This document shows positions 8,548 through 16,160 of a DNA stretch of 32,649 nt, piece after piece. Origin of the DNA: Dehalococcoidia bacterium (GTDB lineage: Bacteria > Chloroflexota > Dehalococcoidia > E44-bin15). Below the pieces are notes generated by a model. It saw only the letters and a program-made list of their open reading frames with translations. It did no database searches and was not told where the DNA came from. The stretch's first letter is position 1; the number at the start of each line of letters is the position of its first letter. The position numbers and the translations under genes are program-made. Location of the stretch: the NCBI GenBank assembly GCA_035528575.1, contig DATKYK010000042.1, positions 1-32,649 of the forward strand, read 5' to 3'.

Positions 8548-9717
8548 ATGAAAAAGCGAAATGTGATCTCCAAAAGGGTGAGGGACATATCGCCATCGGG
8601 GATCAGGAGGTTCTTCGACATCCTGGCCTCGCTGGAGGGGGTCATCTCCCTGGGCGTCGGCGAGCCTGACTTCGTCACCCCCTGGCACATCCGCGAGTCG
8701 GGGATATACTCACTGGAGCAGGGATATACCTCCTACACCTCTAACTACGGTCTGCTGGAGCTGCGGGAGGAGATCGCCCGCTATCTAAATGGCCGCTACG
8801 GGCTGGTCTACGACCCCCAAAAGGAGATACTAATCACCGTGGGCGTCAGCGAGGGGCTTGACCTGGCGATGCGTGCTGTCATCGACCCCGGGGATGAGGT
8901 TATCGGCCACCAGCCGAGCTATGTATCCTACATGCCCTGCGCCATGCTGGCCGGGGGGAGGTTCGTCCCGGTTCCCACCTATGTCGAGAACGAGTTCAAG
9001 GTAAGCGCGGACGATATCGAGAAGCGGGTTACCCCCAGAACCAAGGCACTCATGCTGGGCTACCCCAGCAACCCCACCGGCGGGGTGATGGACCGCGCCG
9101 GACTAAAAAAGGTGGCAGATGTTGCCCAGCGACACGACCTTATAGTGATCTCAGATGAGGTCTACGAGCGACTGGTTTACGGGGTAGAGCACACCTGCTT
9201 CGCCTCCCTGCCCGGAATGCAGGAGCGCACCATTCACCTCGGCGGCTTCTCCAAGGCGTATGCCATGACCGGCTGGCGCATCGGGTATGCCGCGGCACGG
9301 GAGGCTATCATCGAGGCTATGATGAAGATTCACCAGTACACCATTCTATGCGCCCCGATAATGGCCCAGAAGGCGGCGATCGAGGCGCTCCGCGGTGGGG
9401 AGCCCCAGGTCGAGGAGATGGTTGCGGAGTATGACCAGCGCCGCCGAGTAATGGTCGAAGGATTCAACAGCATAGGGCTTGCCTGCTTCGAGCCACGGGG
9501 GGCGTTCTACGCCTTCCCCTCGATAAAGGGCACCGGGCTTTCATCTGAGGACTTTGCCGAGAGGCTGCTTCTCGAGGGGCATGTGGCCGTGGTCCCCGGC
9601 GATGCCTTCGGCGAGTGCGGCGAGGGCTACGTCCGCTGCTGCTACGCCACATCAATGGAGGAGATCGAGGAGGCACTGGAGCGGATGGGACGCTTCGTCA
9701 GAAGCCACCGCACGTGA
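8548..9717 (+). CDS. PLP-dependent class I/II aminotransferase
   Basis: Fold-type I aminotransferase of 389 aa, similar to AspC/AlaA-type enzymes. The PLP lysine is Lys236 in GGFSKAYAMTGWRIGY. Asp203 in ISDEVYERL binds the pyridine nitrogen, Asn175 in YPSNPTGG is conserved, and a C-terminal GYVRCCYA holds the substrate-carboxylate Arg. The N-terminal SLGVGEPDFVTPWHI is the usual substrate-recognition segment. The exact amino donor is not evident. ATG 8548 is preferred over TTG 8521 because AAAGGG lies just upstream. The TGA stop overlaps the ATG of the next gene, suggesting coupling with the PP-loop ATPases. Confidence 0.93.
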   Translation: MKKRNVISKRVRDISPSGIRRFFDILASLEGVISLGVGEPDFVTPWHIRESGIYSLEQGYTSYTSNYGLLELREEIARYLNGRYGLVYDPQKEILITVGVSEGLDLAMRAVIDPGDEVIGHQPSYVSYMPCAMLAGGRFVPVPTYVENEFKVSADDIEKRVTPRTKALMLGYPSNPTGGVMDRAGLKKVADVAQRHDLIVISDEVYERLVYGVEHTCFASLPGMQERTIHLGGFSKAYAMTGWRIGYAAAREAIIEAMMKIHQYTILCAPIMAQKAAIEALRGGEPQVEEMVAEYDQRRRVMVEGFNSIGLACFEPRGAFYAFPSIKGTGLSSEDFAERLLLEGHVAVVPGDAFGECGEGYVRCCYATSMEEIEEALERMGRFVRSHRT

Positions 9718-10397
9718 TGAACCGAGGGCTAAAGGTTGCCGTATCGTGGAGCGGTGGCAAGGACAGCGCACTTTCGCTCTTCCGCGCTATCAGGAGCGGT
9801 CTCCACATCCACTGCCTCTTGAACCTCATCAACCGCGATGCCTCAAGGAGCATGTCCCATGGCCTTGACCCAAGGTTGATAGCGGCCCAGGCCGAGGCCC
9901 TTGAGATACCCATCGTGCAGCGGAAAACCACGTGGGAGACATACGAGGATGAGTTCAAGCGGGCGGTAGTGGATCTGAAGCAGCACGGGGTAAGCGCAGT
10001 GGTATTCGGAGACATCGACGCCGGCATCGAGGAGCATAGGGACTGGATAGAGCGGGTCTCGGCTGAGCTTGAGGTGAGGCCCATATCGCCGCTGGGGGGC
10101 GGTACGCCGCAAGGGCTCCTCACCGAGTTTATCGACGCCGGCTTCGAGGCGATCGTGGTGTGTGCCAAGGCGGAGCTCTTCGGCGAAGAGTGGCTCGGCC
10201 GGAAGATGGATGAGGGTTTTATACAAGAGCTTCAGAGTAAAGATTTCCACCCCTGCGGGGAGATGGGGGAGTACCATACCCTTGTCACCAACGGCCCCAT
10301 CTTCAAGCGGCGGATAGATATAATCGATAGCGAGAAGGTGTTAAGGGAGGGATACCGGTTTCTGGATATCTCCTCTTTCGCCCTTTCACCACGATGA
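9717..10397 (+). CDS. PP-loop ATP-pyrophosphatase, diphthine-ammonia ligase-like (DUF71), copy 1
   Basis: A 226-aa adenine-nucleotide alpha-hydrolase of the Dph6/DUF71 family. The PP-loop SGGKDS sits in VAVSWSGGKDSALSLFRA at the N-terminus. A conserved NAVVFGD-like segment (SAVVFGDIDAGIEEHRDW), the PLGG segment and GEMGEYHTLVTNGPIFK near the end are family hallmarks. In archaea and eukaryotes this family makes diphthamide on EF2. Bacteria lack that modification, so the bacterial substrate is unknown. ATG 9717 overlaps the aminotransferase stop (TGATG). A much longer open frame starting at 9615 is an out-of-frame extension over the aminotransferase and is rejected. Confidence 0.88.
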   Translation: MNRGLKVAVSWSGGKDSALSLFRAIRSGLHIHCLLNLINRDASRSMSHGLDPRLIAAQAEALEIPIVQRKTTWETYEDEFKRAVVDLKQHGVSAVVFGDIDAGIEEHRDWIERVSAELEVRPISPLGGGTPQGLLTEFIDAGFEAIVVCAKAELFGEEWLGRKMDEGFIQELQSKDFHPCGEMGEYHTLVTNGPIFKRRIDIIDSEKVLREGYRFLDISSFALSPR

Positions 10398-11053
10398 TGC
10401 GCGAAAAAGTACTGCTCTCATGGAGCGGGGGCAAGGACAGCGCGCTGGCCCTCCACGCGATCAGCCAGGACCAGCGATATGAAATCGTGGGTCTGCTTAC
10501 CACGGTAACCGAGGACTATCACCGCATCAGCATGCACGGCGTGCGGGAAGCCTTACTGGAACAGCAAGCCGGCGCCATAGGTCTGCCCATCTCCAAGGTG
10601 TTAATATCTAAAAATGGCTCCTACGAGGAATATGAATCTCAAATGAAAGAGGTGCTACTCCAGTTTCAGCAATCGGGCGTTAATGCCGTGGTGTTTGGCG
10701 ATATATTCCTGGAAGACATCAGGAAATACCGCGAGGAGAACCTGGCAAGGGTAGGGATGAAAGGCGTTTTCCCCCTCTGGGGAAAAGATAATCTCCCACA
10801 AGCGTTTATCGATTCTGGCTTCAAGGCTATCGTCACCTGTGTTGATACGAAAGCTCTGGATAAAAAATTTGTGGGGAGATTGTTCGATGGAGAGTTCCTG
10901 GCTGAACTGCCGGCCATCGTCGATCCCAATGGAGAAAACGGCGAGTTCCACTCCTTTGTATACGAAGGACCCATATTCCGGAAAAAGATATCATATAGAA
11001 TCGGCGAGGTGGTCAAAAGGGATTCGTTTTACTACTGTGATCTAGAGCCGTGA
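10394..11053 (+). CDS. PP-loop ATP-pyrophosphatase, diphthine-ammonia ligase-like (DUF71), copy 2
   Basis: A 219-aa paralogue of the preceding gene. The PP-loop is LLSWSGGKDSALALHA, followed by RISMHGVREALLEQQA, NAVVFGDIFLEDIRKYRE, FPLWGKD and GENGEFHSFVYEGPIF. Its middle region is closer to the widespread bacterial form of the family, whereas copy 1 has NRDASRSMSHGLDPRL in the equivalent place. The two may therefore recognise different substrates or form a heteromer. ATG 10394 overlaps the stop of copy 1 (ATGA), so translation is probably coupled. Predicted cytoplasmic. Chemistry (ATP to AMP plus PPi, amide formation) is inferred from the fold only. Confidence 0.88.
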   Translation: MMREKVLLSWSGGKDSALALHAISQDQRYEIVGLLTTVTEDYHRISMHGVREALLEQQAGAIGLPISKVLISKNGSYEEYESQMKEVLLQFQQSGVNAVVFGDIFLEDIRKYREENLARVGMKGVFPLWGKDNLPQAFIDSGFKAIVTCVDTKALDKKFVGRLFDGEFLAELPAIVDPNGENGEFHSFVYEGPIFRKKISYRIGEVVKRDSFYYCDLEP

Positions 11054-11068
11054 AGCATAACCTAATGG

Positions 11069-11872
11069 CTAGCCCCTGGACCGACCCATGAAGTCCTGAT
11101 GGATCTTCCTGTTGGTGGCGATGACACTCTTGCTTTGAATGCCGACCGGCTGCCCGTCAAGCTCGGTGACCACTCCCCCCGCCTCGCTCACCAGGAGGAT
11201 GCCGCTCGCCAGGTCCCAGGGGTATAGGGCAAGGTGAATGTACAGATCAAGGCGACCGCAGGCGGTATAGGCCAACCCCAGCGCCGCCGAGCCCATCACC
11301 CTCACGCTCACCACCCCGGGCCAGAGGGCACTCGCAACCCCCAGAATCTCCTGCCCTATCTCAGCATCGTATCCCATGTCGAAGCCGACGAGGGATTCCC
11401 CAAGCGATGTTCTGGTAGATACGGCGATGGGGGAATCGTTTAAGAAAGCCCCCTGCCCTTTCTCCGCCCTGAATAGCTCCTTCCTCACCGGGTCGTAGCT
11501 GATACCCAGAAGAAGCTCCTCTCCCCGCGCCAGGGCGAGGGCTACGCAGAAGTGGGGGATGCCATAGGCATAGTTACGGGTGCCGTCAATGGGATCGATG
11601 ATCCAGGTATAGGACGAATCGCCGGCGATGTCCGCAGATTCCTCGGTCATTATGCTAAAGTGGGGGTATTCGTATTGAAGGAGCGCCGAAATCTTCTCCT
11701 CCGCCAGCACATCGACATCGGTGACGATGTTGCTCCTCCCCTCTTTATAGGAAATGCGCTTCTCGCCGTGGAAGTGGGCCATAATGATGTCTCCCGCCTC
11801 CCTCACCGCCTGAACTGCCACCTCATAAGCCCCCCTGCCGCTCCTGCCTAATGGCAAATCGCCCATTGTCAT
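11069..11872 (-). CDS. Inositol monophosphatase family protein
   Basis: Mg-dependent sugar-phosphate phosphatase of 267 aa. Conserved metal-binding motifs are present: TEES (first Glu), WIIDPIDGTRNYAYG and YPWDLASGILLVSEAGG, in the order and spacing of IMPase/SuhB/FBPase-type enzymes. SNIVTDVDVLAEE is the usual upstream helix. Substrate could be inositol phosphate, fructose 1,6-bisphosphate or 3'-phosphoadenosine phosphate; the sequence does not decide. The ATG at 11872 follows the trpS stop after one base, so the gene is probably co-transcribed downstream of trpS. It converges with the PP-loop gene, with 15 bases between stops. Confidence 0.92.
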   Translation of the reverse strand: MTMGDLPLGRSGRGAYEVAVQAVREAGDIIMAHFHGEKRISYKEGRSNIVTDVDVLAEEKISALLQYEYPHFSIMTEESADIAGDSSYTWIIDPIDGTRNYAYGIPHFCVALALARGEELLLGISYDPVRKELFRAEKGQGAFLNDSPIAVSTRTSLGESLVGFDMGYDAEIGQEILGVASALWPGVVSVRVMGSAALGLAYTACGRLDLYIHLALYPWDLASGILLVSEAGGVVTELDGQPVGIQSKSVIATNRKIHQDFMGRSRG

Positions 11873-11873
11873 C

Positions 11874-12860
11874 CTAGATAAGCCCCATCCTCTCTTTGAC
11901 CTCTCTCAGTGTCTCGGCGGCGATGGCATGGGCGCGGAGGGCACCATCTGCAATCACCTCCTCGACGTACTGGGGATCTGCGGCAAGCGCAGCGCGCCGC
12001 TCGCGGAAGGACTTAAAATACTTATTTATATTATCAGCGAGGAATTTCTTGCACTCAACGCAACCTATTTTCGCCCCCTGGCAGTCATCGAATATGTTCC
12101 TAATTTGAGTGTCATACAAGGGGCGAGTAATAAATCGATGCAGGTTATATATATTGCATACCTGAGGATGCCCCGGGTCGCGGCGATATTTGCGGGCGGG
12201 GTCGGTGAAGGCACCCATCACCCGCTCCCGCGTCTCCTCGGGCGAGGCGGCTAGCTCGATCTCGTTGTTAAGGCTCTTGCTCATCTTGCTTGCACCGTCC
12301 AGCCCCACGATAATGGGAGCATCGGTTAGCTTTGCCTGGGGCTCAGGGAAGGTGGGTCCGAAGATATAATTAAAGCGGCGCACGATCTCCCGCGCCAGCT
12401 CCAGATGTGGCAACTGGTCCTCACCCACGGGGACGGTTTGCGCCTTGTATAAGACAATGTCTGCGGTCATCAGCACCGGGTAGCCCACCAGCCCATAGTT
12501 TATGTTCTCCGGCTGCATCCTGGCCTTCTCCTTAAAGGTAGCCACACGGGTGAGCCAGCCAAGCGGTGTGACCATGCTGAGCAGGGTGTGAAGCTCCATC
12601 ACCTGGGGCACATGCGACTGGACAAACAGGATGCTCTTCTGGGGATCGAGACCTGCCGCCAGCCAGTCCAGCATCATCTCGCGAATGTTCCCCTGGAGCT
12701 TATCGGTATCCTCCAGGGTGGTCAGGGCGTGGATATCAACGATGCAATAGATGCACTCGTAATCCTGCTGAAGCTTGACGTAGTTCTGAATTGCCCCCAG
12801 GTAATTGCCGATGTGCTGCCTTCCCGTCGGCCTGGCTCCAGAAAAGACGCGTCCCTTCAT
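11874..12860 (-). CDS. trpS: Tryptophan-tRNA ligase
   Basis: Class Ic aminoacyl-tRNA synthetase, 328 aa, normal for bacterial TrpRS. The HIGH-type motif appears as PTGRQHIGNYLGAI, with Gln where Leu is usual, and KMSKS as GLDGASKMSKSLNN. MVTPLGWLTRVATFKEKA, YPVLMTADIVLYKA and VPVGEDQLPHLELARE are family-diagnostic. The C-terminal part has an IGCVECKKFLADNI segment common in TrpRS. It starts at ATG 12860 (MKGRVFSGARPTG), preceded by GGAGG. It appears to be the first gene of a two-gene transcript with the IMPase-like gene. No T-box leader was recognised upstream; that region is occupied by a palindromic repeat. Confidence 0.97.
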   Translation of the reverse strand: MKGRVFSGARPTGRQHIGNYLGAIQNYVKLQQDYECIYCIVDIHALTTLEDTDKLQGNIREMMLDWLAAGLDPQKSILFVQSHVPQVMELHTLLSMVTPLGWLTRVATFKEKARMQPENINYGLVGYPVLMTADIVLYKAQTVPVGEDQLPHLELAREIVRRFNYIFGPTFPEPQAKLTDAPIIVGLDGASKMSKSLNNEIELAASPEETRERVMGAFTDPARKYRRDPGHPQVCNIYNLHRFITRPLYDTQIRNIFDDCQGAKIGCVECKKFLADNINKYFKSFRERRAALAADPQYVEEVIADGALRAHAIAAETLREVKERMGLI

Positions 12861-13246
12861 TCTGCCTCCTCAATCGTAGAAGTTTAACACAAACGGAGGT
12901 CAGGGACAAGCTGACGTACTCGTCCAGTACACTGGTGGCATATCACCGTTCACCAGCTTTTACCCGTCATTGCGAGGACCCCGATTTATCGGGGGACGTG
13001 GCAATCTCCGGGTTAGTATGCCAATGTGGGGATTGCCGTGCCCCGACCCCGATATAGGCCGAAGTGTCGGCCGACCTGTCGACCTCGGGGGACAATTCGG
13101 CCTAACTTGGGGCTCGCAATGATGAGTGAAACGAAACCCACGATACCGGGTATCAACTATCTATCTGAACGAGATCACCTGACCCTCACTTGAACATCGC
13201 TGACTATTACGCTATGCTATACTGTGGCCCAGTCAAGGGGGTGATA
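12861..13246. other. Intergenic region between divergent trpS and the first carbonic anhydrase gene
   Basis: No gene is supported here. The stretch must contain both promoters. Most of it is the large palindromic repeat at 12967-13122. Open frames across it give compositionally biased translations. Confidence 0.5.
12967..13122. repeat. Long nested palindromic intergenic repeat
   Basis: The outer arms TCATTGCGAG (12967-12976) and CTCGCAATGA (13113-13122) are perfect complements. Inside, GTGGCAATCTCC (12998-13009) pairs with GGGGATTGCCGTG (13028-13040), and further GC-rich hairpins such as GGCCGAAGTGTCGGCC lie at about 13058-13073. This is the pattern of dispersed REP/ERIC-like elements with the CGTCATTGCGAG signature. 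No other full copy was seen in the window. Confidence 0.65.
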
Positions 13247-13753
13247 GTGATAAAATCCTTCAGGGGAAATACTCCCAAGATACATGAGACGGCGTTTGTC
13301 AGCAAAGAAGCATACATAGTGGGAGATGTGGAGATAGGCGAAGGCTCGGGCATATGGCCGGGGACGGTTATAAGGGGCGATAGCGCAAAAATAACAATAG
13401 GGAAAAACACCCAGATCGAGGACAACTGCACGGTGCACAGCGGCGTGCCGATGACCATAGGCGAAAATGTGCTCATCGGGCACAATGTGGTAGTGCACTG
13501 CGCCCGTATAGGCGACAACGTGCTCGTGGGAAACAACGCCACACTGCTGGACAATGCGGAGATAGGTAGCTATTGCATTGTGGGCGCCAACGCGCTGGTC
13601 AATATGGGCATGAAGATCCCGGAGAGGACATTCGCCATCGGCGTGCCCGCCAGGATCAAGGGCGAGGTTCCTCAGGAGAGGACTGACATAATTAGTCTAG
13701 CGTTGCTCTTTAACATAGTGCTGGCCAAAGAATACAAAGAGCACGGACTCTAA
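13247..13753 (+). CDS. Gamma-carbonic anhydrase family protein, copy 1
   Basis: Left-handed beta-helix (hexapeptide repeat) protein of 168 aa in the CamH/YrdA group. The three Zn-ligand histidines are in place: His64 in TVHSG, His79 in IGHN and His84 in VVVHC. Family function is CO2/bicarbonate interconversion, though many bacterial members have little measured activity. I chose GTG 13247 because AAGGGG lies six bases upstream and because the resulting protein aligns end to end (168 aa each) with the next gene. An upstream TTG at 13190 would add an unrelated extension. The C-terminal helix (about 143-168) is the most divergent part of the pair. Confidence 0.9.
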   Translation: MIKSFRGNTPKIHETAFVSKEAYIVGDVEIGEGSGIWPGTVIRGDSAKITIGKNTQIEDNCTVHSGVPMTIGENVLIGHNVVVHCARIGDNVLVGNNATLLDNAEIGSYCIVGANALVNMGMKIPERTFAIGVPARIKGEVPQERTDIISLALLFNIVLAKEYKEHGL

Positions 13754-13769
13754 ATCCAGAGCTTTTAAC

Positions 13770-14276
13770 ATGATAAGGACCTTTAACGGTAAGACACCGA
13801 AGATACACCAGACAGCATTTATAAGTGAAGCGGCCTATGTAGTCGGGGATGTGGAGATAGGCGAGAACTCCAGTGTCTGGCCGGGGACAGTGATCCGGGG
13901 AGACCACGCCCCGATAGTTATCGGCAAGAACACCCAGATCGAGGACAACGGCCTTGTGCACACCGGAACTCCGATGTCTATCGGCGATAACGTACACATC
14001 GGGCATAACGTCGTAGTCCACTGCAGCCGCATCGGGGACACCACGCTAATCGGCAACCACGCCACCCTATCGGAGTATGCCGAGATAGGAGATTTCTGCG
14101 TAGTCGGTGCCGGCGCGCTGGTAACACCGGGGATGAAGGTACCCGACCGCACCTTCGTGGTCGGCGTGCCCGCCAAAGCCAAAGGTGAGGTGTCAGAGGA
14201 TAGGATCGCTATCACCAGGCAGAGCGTAGAGATCTATATAAAGATGTCGAGGGAATACAAAGAACAGGGACTATAA
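13770..14276 (+). CDS. Gamma-carbonic anhydrase family protein, copy 2
   Basis: Tandem paralogue of the preceding gene, also 168 aa, starting MIRTFNGKTPKIHQTAF at ATG 13770, 16 bases after the stop of copy 1. Zn-ligand positions His64 (LVHTG), His79 (IGHN) and His84 (VVVHC) are conserved. It has GNHATLSEY where copy 1 has GNNATLLDN. Hexapeptide repeats (VGDVEIGENSSVWPGTVIRG and onward) run through about residue 135, then a C-terminal helix ends EYKEQGL. The pair could form a mixed trimer. The ribosome site is weak, so translation may depend on coupling to copy 1. A MITE-like element starts five bases after the stop. Confidence 0.91.
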   Translation: MIRTFNGKTPKIHQTAFISEAAYVVGDVEIGENSSVWPGTVIRGDHAPIVIGKNTQIEDNGLVHTGTPMSIGDNVHIGHNVVVHCSRIGDTTLIGNHATLSEYAEIGDFCVVGAGALVTPGMKVPDRTFVVGVPAKAKGEVSEDRIAITRQSVEIYIKMSREYKEQGL

Positions 14277-14281
14277 ACCCA

Positions 14282-14410
14282 GAGACCGCTGAAAAAGAGG
14301 TGCCCCGATATAATCGGGGCTGGGGGTCTCCCCGATGTATCGGGTTAGATTTAAAATGTCCCCCAAGATTGGGGGATTAGGGGGTTGATTGAGACTATTT
14401 CAGCATTCTC
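14282..14410. mobile_element. MITE-like element, copy 2 (129 bp)
   Basis: Same orientation and same length as the element at 7804-7932, with nine differences by hand count. The ends are GAGACCGCTGAAA and the complement of GAGAATGCTGAAA; the TIRs therefore carry more mismatches than in copy 1. The same internal hairpins are present, though the second has lost part of one arm (ATCGGGTTAG instead of ATCGGGGCAG). It lies between the second carbonic anhydrase gene and the SDR gene. Confidence 0.75.
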
Positions 14411-14509
14411 ATCCAATACAGTAAGTTATTCCGTTAACTGGTGGTTGCTTGGACTCGATTGAGCCAAGCAGGCTAACTAAAGAAAGGGTTTAAAAAGGAG
14501 GTTTTTATA

Positions 14510-15310
14510 ATGGGCCTGAGCAAGATACAGGAGTTGCTGGACTTCACCGGGAAGGTAGCCATCGTTACCGGTGGCGGCAGGGGCATTGGCCCGGCCATCG
14601 CACTGGGGTTTGCCGATGCGGGCGCCGACGTGGTGGTCACCAGCCGCACCAAGGCCGAAATAGACAAGGTAGTCAAGGACATCGAGGCAACGGGTAGGAA
14701 GGGCCTGGCGGTTACCGCCGATGTCGGCAAGGCCACTGATGTCCAGAAGGTGGTCGATGCGACCGTAGATAAGTTCGGCAAGATAGATATCCTGGTGAAC
14801 AATGCCGGCTTCTTTCCGTACAGTCTTTTCCTCGATATAACCGAAGAGGAATGGGACCGGGTGCAGGATACCAACATCAAGGGACAATTTCTCTGCGCAC
14901 AGGCGGTGGCCAGACAGATGGTAAAGCAGGGTAAAGGGGGGAAGATCGTCAACACCGCCTCCATCGAAGGGGAGTTCCCCATCACCGCCGGGCGCACCCA
15001 CTACCATGCATCCAAGGGCGCGGTAATCAACTTCACCAGGGGCCTGGCCAAGGAGCTTTCCCAATACAAGATAAATGTCAATGCAATTGCTCCCGGATTG
15101 ACCGATACCCCGGGTGCGCGGGAACTGACCGGAGGCTACAGCCTCGATTCTTTCGGTGACAGGATACCGATGGGCCGTCTGGGGAAGCCGGAGGATATTG
15201 CATGGGCAGTTCTCTTCCTGGCCTCGGATGCTGCCGAGTACATAGCAGGGTTTACGCTCTTCGTCGATGGGGGTCTACTTCTCGGCCGCGGCTGGAAGCG
15301 TATAGGGTAA
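14510..15310 (+). CDS. Classical short-chain dehydrogenase/reductase
   Basis: NAD(P)-dependent oxidoreductase of 266 aa with the full classical SDR set: TGGGRGIG cofactor loop (about residues 20-27), NNAG, Ser in NTASIEGEF, and the YHASK catalytic Tyr/Lys pair. INVNAIAPGLTDTPG and the C-terminal [10 protein letters not shown] follow. It resembles glucose-dehydrogenase/FabG-like enzymes; the substrate is unknown. A strong AAAAAGGAGG precedes ATG 14510, and a strong hairpin terminator follows. The 3' end of this gene, with the terminator, is repeated twice downstream (20751 and 22845), which is unusual. Confidence 0.94.
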   Translation: MGLSKIQELLDFTGKVAIVTGGGRGIGPAIALGFADAGADVVVTSRTKAEIDKVVKDIEATGRKGLAVTADVGKATDVQKVVDATVDKFGKIDILVNNAGFFPYSLFLDITEEEWDRVQDTNIKGQFLCAQAVARQMVKQGKGGKIVNTASIEGEFPITAGRTHYHASKGAVINFTRGLAKELSQYKINVNAIAPGLTDTPGARELTGGYSLDSFGDRIPMGRLGKPEDIAWAVLFLASDAAEYIAGFTLFVDGGLLLGRGWKRIG

Positions 15311-15328
15311 GGTTAGTAGTAAGTAACG

Positions 15329-15356
15329 AAAGGGGAGGCAATGGCCTCCCCTTTTT
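15329..15356 (+). terminator. Rho-independent terminator of the SDR gene
   Basis: An 11-bp stem AAAGGGGAGGC/GCCTCCCCTTT with an AATG loop is followed by a T-run. It lies 18 bases after the SDR stop. Near-identical hairpins follow both SDR-tail remnants downstream. Confidence 0.9.
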
Positions 15357-15991
15357 ATATCCAATATTACTATATCAGACATTTCATCATATTGTGCAGT
15401 CTAGAGGTCAGTCAGGTTGGTGAGAGAAGAAAGGGTGAGTTATTTTTATCAGGATACCAATAATCGCTGATTAACCTTTATTGAGTAAGGTCTCAGCTTT
15501 ACGAGGTGAAACACTCTTTATTTTGCTGGCTCATCCACTTAGACTCAAATGCCCACTTTTATATGACTCGCTGTTTCTTTCTCTCTTCAATTTTTAACTA
15601 TACTTCGATTCAGAGGCCTATGATTACAACACGCGCAGACACTTTAGTTGGTTAGGTTTGCTTTGTCAAGAATTTCAGTTGACAATCTGATGGTTTGTTA
15701 ATGTTACCTGGTGCTTATATCGCCCCAATGCAACACTTATTGACAATGAGAGAGCTGCGGAGTACTATACTCGCACGCGACACACGACTGCCAATCACCT
15801 GAAGCGTGAAGCTAAGAACCTAATGTATGATTTTGAGAAAGGCAAACCGTGAGCAATCGCGGGGCACAAAGCTACAGGTCCTATTATAAAAGAATATACA
15901 GGATGGCTGGGTTGCCAAAGACCAATCCTTCTTAAGTCTTTCTGGGGTGAGAAAGGCTTTTGTTCGCCTGAGGTAAGGAGGGCTAGTACAA
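15357..15991. other. AT-rich gap before the redox cassette, possible gene remnant
   Basis: No intact gene is supported. An open stretch on the plus strand, ending at the TGA near 15851, translates to NERAAEYYTRTRHTTANHL then KREAKNLMYDFEKGKP. It has no start codon and no upstream continuation, so it may be the tail of a lost gene. About 40 bases just after the terminator (to about 15400) also resemble the sequences following the two other SDR-tail copies. Confidence 0.4.
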
Positions 15992-16123
15992 ATGAAGACA
16001 AAATCAGTCAGTGTTGCTGTGGTGTCGTTCACGCTCCTCGTAGTCACCATCACCGCTGGTTGTTATGTGAAGCCCCCGTTAGGATACCTGGCAGCAGCCG
16101 CCTGCTTGTCACCGAAGTATTAG
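15992..16123 (+). CDS. Small putative lipoprotein (43 aa)
   Basis: The frame opens at ATG 15992, ten bases after a clear AAGGAGG (15975-15981), and ends at TAG 16121-16123. The peptide has a basic start (MKTKSVSV), a hydrophobic core (AVVSFTLLVVTIT) and the sequence TAGC, a good lipobox with Cys24 as lipid site. The remaining 19 residues are short and non-polar (YVKPPLGYLAAAACLSPKY). No family is recognised. It lies 37 bases upstream of the Fe-S fusion gene and may share its transcript. The combination of ribosome site and complete lipoprotein signal makes chance unlikely, but the mature part is very short, so it could also be a truncated lipoprotein. Confidence 0.55.
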   Translation: MKTKSVSVAVVSFTLLVVTITAGCYVKPPLGYLAAAACLSPKY

Positions 16124-16160
16124 AGGAAACAAGGGGCCCGACTGAGTCACGGATGGTCAC

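Noticed and set aside
9615-9716. Upstream extension of the first PP-loop gene
   Set aside because: It runs out of frame over the end of the aminotransferase; the protein motif and TGATG overlap support ATG 9717.
13190-13246. TTG start adding 19 residues to the first carbonic anhydrase
   Set aside because: The paralogue begins at the position equivalent to GTG 13247, which has its own AAGGGG site.
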